A DNA stretch of 64,000 nucleotides from Catellatospora sp. KI3 (GTDB lineage: Bacteria; Actinomycetota; Actinomycetes; Mycobacteriales; Micromonosporaceae): assembly GCF_029948125.1 (NCBI RefSeq), contig NZ_JASAMB010000014.1, positions 142,528-206,527 on the forward strand. The letters are read 5' to 3'. The notes below the pieces were generated by a model, which had not been told where the DNA came from, searched no databases, and saw nothing but the letters and a program-made list of their open reading frames with translations. Position numbers and translations under genes: made by a program. Below, piece by piece: positions 59,862 through 64,000 of this stretch (within the stretch, counting starts at the first letter, position 1; every line of letters begins with the position of its first letter).

Positions 59862-60312
59862 CGCCATCGCCGGGATGCTCCCGGCCGCGTTCCAGCGGAC
59901 CATGCACCCCTCCGGCGTGCTGTACGCGCTGCTGGACGTCATGGAGGGCCTGCACTCCAGCAGCGAGGCCCGCCTCGACGCGGTCGAGGATCTGTTCCAC
60001 CCGTACCGCTGCCCGGACCGGCTGGTGCCGTTCCTGGCCCGCTGGGTGTCGGTGGACCACCTGGGCAGCGGCCGGGACCTGGTCGCGCACGGCACCGCGC
60101 TGGCGCAGTGGCGCGGCACCCGGGAGGGCCTCAGGGCGGCGGTGGTCATCGCCACCGGCCTGACCGAGATCGAGATCGAGGAGGCGGCCGACCGCCCGTT
60201 CCACCTGATCGTCCGCATCCCCGCCGGATGCGTACTGGCCGAGCAGGTCCGGCACATCGTCGAGCTGGACAAGCCGGCCGCGACCACCTTCGAAATGGGA
60301 GAACTGCCATGA
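59851..60312 (+). CDS. tail protein I-like baseplate protein
   Basis: A 153-residue protein: MLPAAFQRT, LYALLDVMEGLHSSSEARLDAVEDLFHPYR, FLARWVSVDHLG and GTREGLRAAVVIATGL match the phage tail protein I/Pvc12-like domain that follows baseplate J genes. It overlaps the previous gene by 11 nt and the next by 4 nt. Confidence 0.88.
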   Translation: MRRDAIAGMLPAAFQRTMHPSGVLYALLDVMEGLHSSSEARLDAVEDLFHPYRCPDRLVPFLARWVSVDHLGSGRDLVAHGTALAQWRGTREGLRAAVVIATGLTEIEIEEAADRPFHLIVRIPAGCVLAEQVRHIVELDKPAATTFEMGELP

Positions 60313-61424
60313 GCGAGAAGACCGACAAGAACGAGAAGTGGATCATCACCACGTCCACGCCGGAGGTGTCCCTGGGCCAGGACCGCACCGCCGAGGTGAC
60401 CTTCACCATCACCAACCAGACCAAGCGCACCGGCCGGCCCGGCATCGACTTCCACACCGGCACCGACACCGACGCCGCCTGGTTCACCGTCGAGGACTAC
60501 CCGCGCCCGCGCCCCGGGGCCACCGCCCCGCTGGTCGTGAAGATCAATGTGCCGCAGACGGCTCCGGCCGGGCGCTACGAGTTCCAGGCCCGGCTCACCC
60601 CTCCCCCGGCCCCGGGCACCTTCGGCGACGCCGAGGCCGGTGACGCCCCGGAGGAGAACTCGGTGCTCAGCCGCCGCGTCGCCGTGGTCGTGCCCGCGCC
60701 GCCGACGCCGGAGAAGAAGCCGTTCCCGTGGTGGATCGTGGTCGCCGCCGCCCTGGCCGTACTGGTCATCGGCGTGATCACCTGGCTGGTGTGGCCGAGC
60801 GGGGAGCCGGAGGCCGTCGCGCCGCAGCCCTCGGCCAGCCCGTCGGTCGAGCCGAGCGCCAGCCCGGAGCCGGTGGCGATGGTCGCCGTGCCCAAGCTGG
60901 TCGGGCTGAACCTCGCCGACGCCAAGGCCGCCCTCACCAAGGCCGGGTTCGTGGCCGGGACGATCCAGTACGGCTGGGACAACTCCCGCGGCCCCGGCGC
61001 GGTCACCCGCCAGTCGCTGCCCGGCGGCGCGAGCGCGGCCAAGGGCAGCACCGTCGACCTCGGCATCTCGGCGGCCGCCGCGCAGCCGGTGATCTCCGTA
61101 CCGGTCAACAACTCCAGCGTCCCGCCGGGCCGGATGCCCACGCTGAACTGGACCCAGCCCGACTCGTGGCCGGTGCGCTGGCTGATCTCGGTGCAGATCG
61201 AGCGCTGCACCCGGTCGGTGGTGGGCGAGGTCTGCAGCCTCACCCCGGCCGTCTCCAGCCAGATCTCGCGCGAGCGGCAGTTCACCCCGGCCCTGCCCAA
61301 GCCCAGCTACGACGTGGTCAACAACGTCCGCGACAACGGCTGGGTCGTGATCAGCGTGCAGGTGCTCGACGACTACGGCACCGCCACCAGCGCCGGCACC
61401 GTCCGGGTCTACCTGGAGCACTGA
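60309..61424 (+). CDS. single-pass membrane protein with PASTA domain
   Basis: A 371-residue protein. Residues about 1-130 form a cytoplasmic Ig-like domain (VSLGQDRTAEVTFTITNQTK, PQTAPAGRYEFQARLTPPP). A membrane helix follows (WWIVVAAALAVLVIGVITWL, about 140-160), then a Pro/Ser linker, a PASTA domain (VPKLVGLNLADAKAALTKAG, about 195-260) and a further external beta domain. PASTA domains bind wall precursors or beta-lactams in other proteins. As part of the CIS operon it may tie the particle to the membrane, recalling the CisA membrane protein of Streptomyces CIS. That role is inferred. Confidence 0.85.
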   Translation: MSEKTDKNEKWIITTSTPEVSLGQDRTAEVTFTITNQTKRTGRPGIDFHTGTDTDAAWFTVEDYPRPRPGATAPLVVKINVPQTAPAGRYEFQARLTPPPAPGTFGDAEAGDAPEENSVLSRRVAVVVPAPPTPEKKPFPWWIVVAAALAVLVIGVITWLVWPSGEPEAVAPQPSASPSVEPSASPEPVAMVAVPKLVGLNLADAKAALTKAGFVAGTIQYGWDNSRGPGAVTRQSLPGGASAAKGSTVDLGISAAAAQPVISVPVNNSSVPPGRMPTLNWTQPDSWPVRWLISVQIERCTRSVVGEVCSLTPAVSSQISRERQFTPALPKPSYDVVNNVRDNGWVVISVQVLDDYGTATSAGTVRVYLEH

Positions 61425-61425
61425 C

Positions 61426-61878
61426 ATGCCCGCACTCACCCGAGGACAGAAGATCCTGGCGGCGGTGGCGCTGCTGATCGTGGCCCTGTACGTCACCGGC
61501 GTGGCCACCCAGAACGACCAGGAGTCCATGGCCGACCCCACCGACAACGCCCTGGTCCAGACACTGGGCGACTGGTTCGGCGACCCCGACCCGGTCGACC
61601 CGGCGGACCTGGCCGCCCCCTGCCTGGCCGACAGCGTCCTCACCATCGAGGGCAGCTGCGTGCTGACCGTCGCCGGGGCCGAGGCGGACCTGCGCGAGGT
61701 CGCGCTGCGCCCCGACGCCGAGCTGCACCTGCACACCCGGGCGCCGCACGACGACACCGACCTCGACCGCGACGTGCCCGCCGCCGAGACCATCAGGGTC
61801 GCGGTGGACGGCGACGGCGTCGGCATCACGCTCACCTGCGACAAGTGCACCGTGACCATTGGAGGCAGCGATGGATAG
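61426..61878 (+). CDS. membrane-anchored extracytoplasmic protein of the CIS locus
   Basis: A 150-residue protein with an N-terminal anchor (ILAAVALLIVALYVTGVAT) and a small external domain with four Cys (PCLADSVLTIEGSCVLTV and LTCDKCTVTI). It begins 1 nt after the PASTA gene and overlaps the following membrane protein. No family is recognised; the cysteines suggest two disulfides outside the membrane. Confidence 0.75.
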   Translation: MPALTRGQKILAAVALLIVALYVTGVATQNDQESMADPTDNALVQTLGDWFGDPDPVDPADLAAPCLADSVLTIEGSCVLTVAGAEADLREVALRPDAELHLHTRAPHDDTDLDRDVPAAETIRVAVDGDGVGITLTCDKCTVTIGGSDG

Positions 61879-62647
61879 GCTGCGCACCCCGTTCTTCTTC
61901 GTCTCGCTCGTCGCGTTCGGACTGGTCGTGGCAGTGGAGACGGGCAGCTCGTTCCTGCTGGGGCTGACCACTCCGGCCCTGGACACGGCCACCCAGCTGG
62001 GCGCCGACGTCCCGCCCGGGGCGGCGGAGCGGCCGGGCGGGCTGGCGATCTCGTACCTGGCCCTGATCGACGTCGTGCTGCTGGGCACGGCGGTGCTGAT
62101 GGGCGTGGCGATCCTGGCCTCCAAGCGGCTGCACGCCCGGGCCCAGGGGGTGGTGACGCTGATCGGGGCGATCATCCTGATCATCACGGCGCTGGTGCTG
62201 CTGTTCGTGGCGATCGCCAAGCTGGTCCTGATGATCGGCCTGCTGCTGGCCTTCCCGTTCGGGACGATCGTGTACCTGATCCTGTTCGGGTCGTTCCCGC
62301 GTGACGAGGCGGCGGTGGTGCTGTCGCTGATCATGTTCCTGAAGGTGGTCGGCGCGGTCTGCCTGGTCCTGGCGCAGCAGCGGTTCCTGCAGAACAAGGG
62401 CCTGGTCGCGATGATCATCACGGCTCTGCTGGGCAACGTGGTCGCGGTGTTCCTCCACGGCCTGGTGCCCGGGATCCTGGTCAGCATCACCGACGCCATC
62501 GCCGGGATCGTGTTCGCGATCGTCGGCATCGTCTGGGCCATCATCCTGATCATCGGCTCGATCCCCGCCATCATCCGAGCCGCCCAGGCGACGATGGCCA
62601 ACGTCAAGCAGCTGCGCGCGGCCGCGCCCGACGCGGTCGAGGCCTGA
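61871..62647 (+). CDS. polytopic membrane protein of the CIS locus
   Basis: A 258-residue protein with about seven very hydrophobic segments rich in Ile, Val and Leu (for example TLIGAIILIITALVLLFVAI, AIVGIVWAIILIIGSIPAII). ATG 61871 is chosen because GGAGG is 5 nt upstream; the frame is open to 61859. It ends the operon. No family is recognised. With the two preceding proteins it forms a membrane set that could anchor or gate the injection machine. Confidence 0.8.
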   Translation: MDRLRTPFFFVSLVAFGLVVAVETGSSFLLGLTTPALDTATQLGADVPPGAAERPGGLAISYLALIDVVLLGTAVLMGVAILASKRLHARAQGVVTLIGAIILIITALVLLFVAIAKLVLMIGLLLAFPFGTIVYLILFGSFPRDEAAVVLSLIMFLKVVGAVCLVLAQQRFLQNKGLVAMIITALLGNVVAVFLHGLVPGILVSITDAIAGIVFAIVGIVWAIILIIGSIPAIIRAAQATMANVKQLRAAAPDAVEA

Positions 62648-62703
62648 GCACGCCCGAGCGGGCGCCGCCGCGCCCGCTCGGGCCCACCGCGGAACCTTGA
62701 GCG

Positions 62704-62730
62704 GATCTGTAGATCCAATGTATACAGATC
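62704..62730 (+). promoter_or_regulatory. inverted repeat upstream of the secreted paralogue
   Basis: GATCTGTA (62704-62711) and TACAGATC (62723-62730) form a perfect 8-bp inverted repeat 16 nt before ATG 62746, in a locally AT-rich stretch. It could be an operator over the promoter. Confidence 0.5.
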
Positions 62731-62745
62731 AACGACGATTCCCGC

Positions 62746-63930
62746 ATGACACGTGCTGGCATGAAATCGATGCTTGCCTCGCTGGCGAGCGTCGTCCTCG
62801 TCATCGTGCTCGGTGGCGCGGCGCCGGCGGCGGCCGCCGTCGCCACCCCGGTGCCGATCTCGACCGCGCCCTTCGCGATCAAGGTCGACTATGCCGCGTA
62901 CGGCGCGGCCGCGACCAGGCTCGACGCGCTGCTCCCCAACGTCACCGTCGCCGCGGTGATGGACGACGCCAACTACGACCGGCGCGGCCTGTGCAACACC
63001 GACTCGCTGCCGAAGCTGGCCGGGCCCCTGACCGGATTCTGCTTCAACGACGCCGACACCACCGACTGCCACACCTTCCCGCAGGGTCTGACCACGACCC
63101 GGGACGCCACGGGCGGCGACTACGACGGACGGCAGTTGATCGTCACCAGCTGGTACCAGAAGAGCGAGTGCGGCAGCGACTACGACACCACCCGGACGAA
63201 GGTGATCCTCGCGGACTGGGACGCCGACCACCCCAACAAGTACCGGAAGCTCATGCTGGTGCAGCCGTACATCGACGCGGCCGGCAACCCGAACTTCCGC
63301 CCGTACCTGCTCCACGCCTCCGGCATCTCCTGGTACGGCCACTACCTGTATGTCAGCAACGGCAGCACCGGACTCGAGATCTTCGACATGCGCAAGATCT
63401 GGCGCGTGGACGACACCGGCAGCGGCATCGGGCGCCAGTCGGACGGCAGCTACGAGTCGGCCGGCTACAAGTACGTCCTGCCGTCGGTCGGCACGGTCCG
63501 CAACGCGGGCACCTCCGGCCTGCAATGGTCGACGCTCGGCCTGGACCGGGCGCAGCTCTCGCTGGTCACGACCGAGTGGATCGAGACCGCGGGGACCCGG
63601 CACGCCGTGCGCTACCCGCTGGACGCCGCGACCCAGGCGTTCAAACCCGGAGCCGACGGACTGGTCCACGCCACCCAGGCCCTCAACTACACCTACGTGC
63701 ACGTCCAGGGCGCGGTGTCGCACAACGGCCGCTGGTGGTTCGGTGCCAGCTCGCCGGTGGGCATGTACTACTGGGAGCCGGGCACCTCGGCCCGCATGTT
63801 CGAGTGGGAGGGCTGGACCGAGGGGCTGTCCTACTGGGAGGACGCGGCCGGGCCCGACCTGCTGTGGACGGTGAGCGAGCAGCTGGACGAGCGGGTCGTC
63901 TTCGCCGTCGAGCAGGCCCGCTACTCCTGA
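62746..63930 (+). CDS. secreted protein of unknown function (paralogue of the gene at 37920)
   Basis: A 394-residue protein with a Sec-type signal (SMLASLASVVLVIVLGG then APAAAAVA). ATG 62746 is used; ATG 62761 in frame is an alternative. It shares DWDADHPNKYRKLMLV, HASGISWYGHYLYVSNG, IFDMRKIW, AVSHNGRWWFGAS and GLSYWEDAAGPDLLW with the protein at 37920-39119, so the two are clear paralogues 24 kb apart. Function unknown; several Cys pairs and repeated strands fit an extracellular propeller-like fold. Confidence 0.87.
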   Translation: MTRAGMKSMLASLASVVLVIVLGGAAPAAAAVATPVPISTAPFAIKVDYAAYGAAATRLDALLPNVTVAAVMDDANYDRRGLCNTDSLPKLAGPLTGFCFNDADTTDCHTFPQGLTTTRDATGGDYDGRQLIVTSWYQKSECGSDYDTTRTKVILADWDADHPNKYRKLMLVQPYIDAAGNPNFRPYLLHASGISWYGHYLYVSNGSTGLEIFDMRKIWRVDDTGSGIGRQSDGSYESAGYKYVLPSVGTVRNAGTSGLQWSTLGLDRAQLSLVTTEWIETAGTRHAVRYPLDAATQAFKPGADGLVHATQALNYTYVHVQGAVSHNGRWWFGASSPVGMYYWEPGTSARMFEWEGWTEGLSYWEDAAGPDLLWTVSEQLDERVVFAVEQARYS

Positions 63931-63952
63931 CGCCCACTGATCAGGACGACGT

Positions 63953-63985
63953 CGGCTCGGCCCGCCGGATCGGCGGGCCGAGCCG
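63953..63985 (+). terminator. perfect hairpin terminator
   Basis: A 15-bp perfect stem CGGCTCGGCCCGCCG/CGGCGGGCCGAGCCG with a GAT loop, 22 nt after the stop at 63930. Confidence 0.88.
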
Positions 63986-64000
63986 GACGCGTTCTCCGCT

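Noticed and set aside
57402..61859. 1485-residue minus-strand frame opposite the baseplate and PASTA genes
   Set aside because: Shadow of overlapping plus-strand CIS genes with recognisable families.
50755..62647. Prophage or R-type tailocin
   Set aside because: No integrase, terminase, capsid, lysis or tail-fibre genes; CIS-type tube/LysM, PAAR-like and membrane proteins fit a domesticated injection system.
1..64000. CRISPR arrays, tRNA or rRNA genes, insertion sequences
   Set aside because: No regularly spaced repeats, no cloverleaf or ribosomal sequence and no transposase-like protein were noticed by eye; a tRNAscan or ISfinder run would be decisive.

Overview
High-GC actinobacterial chromosome segment. 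The codon bias, GTG starts with 4-nt ATGA/GTGA overlaps, Tat-type secreted proteins, NarL-type two-component pair, sheath/CHAT locus and general style fit Micromonosporaceae-like organisms, but the genus is inference. No rRNA, tRNA, CRISPR, transposase or integrase was seen.

1-26242: a biosynthetic gene cluster built from two divergent arms around a ~1 kb AT-rich control region (12416-13463). The left (minus) arm is mbtH, a 2676-residue NRPS (C-A-T-C-A-T-T-E-like), a SyrP-like Fe(II)/2-oxoglutarate oxygenase, a DUF6817 protein and an MRP-type ABC exporter cut by the window edge. The right (plus) arm is a FemAB/GNAT-fold acyltransferase, an ATP-grasp ligase, an MFS transporter and an ArgJ/OAT2-type acetyltransferase. 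After an inverted acyl-CoA dehydrogenase-like gene comes a tight operon: a crotonase that aligns with carboxymethylproline synthase CarB/ThnE, a CarA/BLS-type lactam synthetase, an NRDE-family protein, a LuxC-type acyl reductase, an EhpF/ThnN-type adenylating enzyme and a B12-binding radical SAM enzyme. Together this is a carbapenem-type bicyclic beta-lactam core combined with an Asn-activating NRPS, and it is the most exciting system in the window.

26281-45345: mostly ordinary accessory and housekeeping genes. They include a Tat-secreted serine beta-lactamase-family hydrolase, a DUF1501/DUF1800 pair, SRPBCC, SDR, DJ-1/PfpI, a histidine kinase and response regulator, a DUF6326 membrane protein, a secreted amidase preceded by a separate Tat leader ORF, a secreted protein of unknown function, two alpha/beta hydrolases, a shortened DUF4097 protein, a tyrosinase with a His-rich partner, a VanX-type dipeptidase and one unknown gene. 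Strong hairpin terminators separate many of them.

45648-62647: a contractile injection system (CIS) locus with a putative protease-based control/effector module. On the minus strand are a subtilisin-like protease without signal peptide, an ECF sigma factor and a small beta-sandwich protein. Divergent to them is a TPR-CHAT protease. Then come CIS genes: cap-like protein, one sheath, one tube, a disordered protein, a CIS tube/LysM protein, VgrG-like spike, PAAR-like tip, gp25, a baseplate J protein with a C-terminal BNR-like region, and tail protein I. Three predicted membrane proteins (one with PASTA) follow. No AAA+ ATPase and no tape-measure gene is visible.

62746-63930 is a second copy of the secreted family found at 37920-39119.
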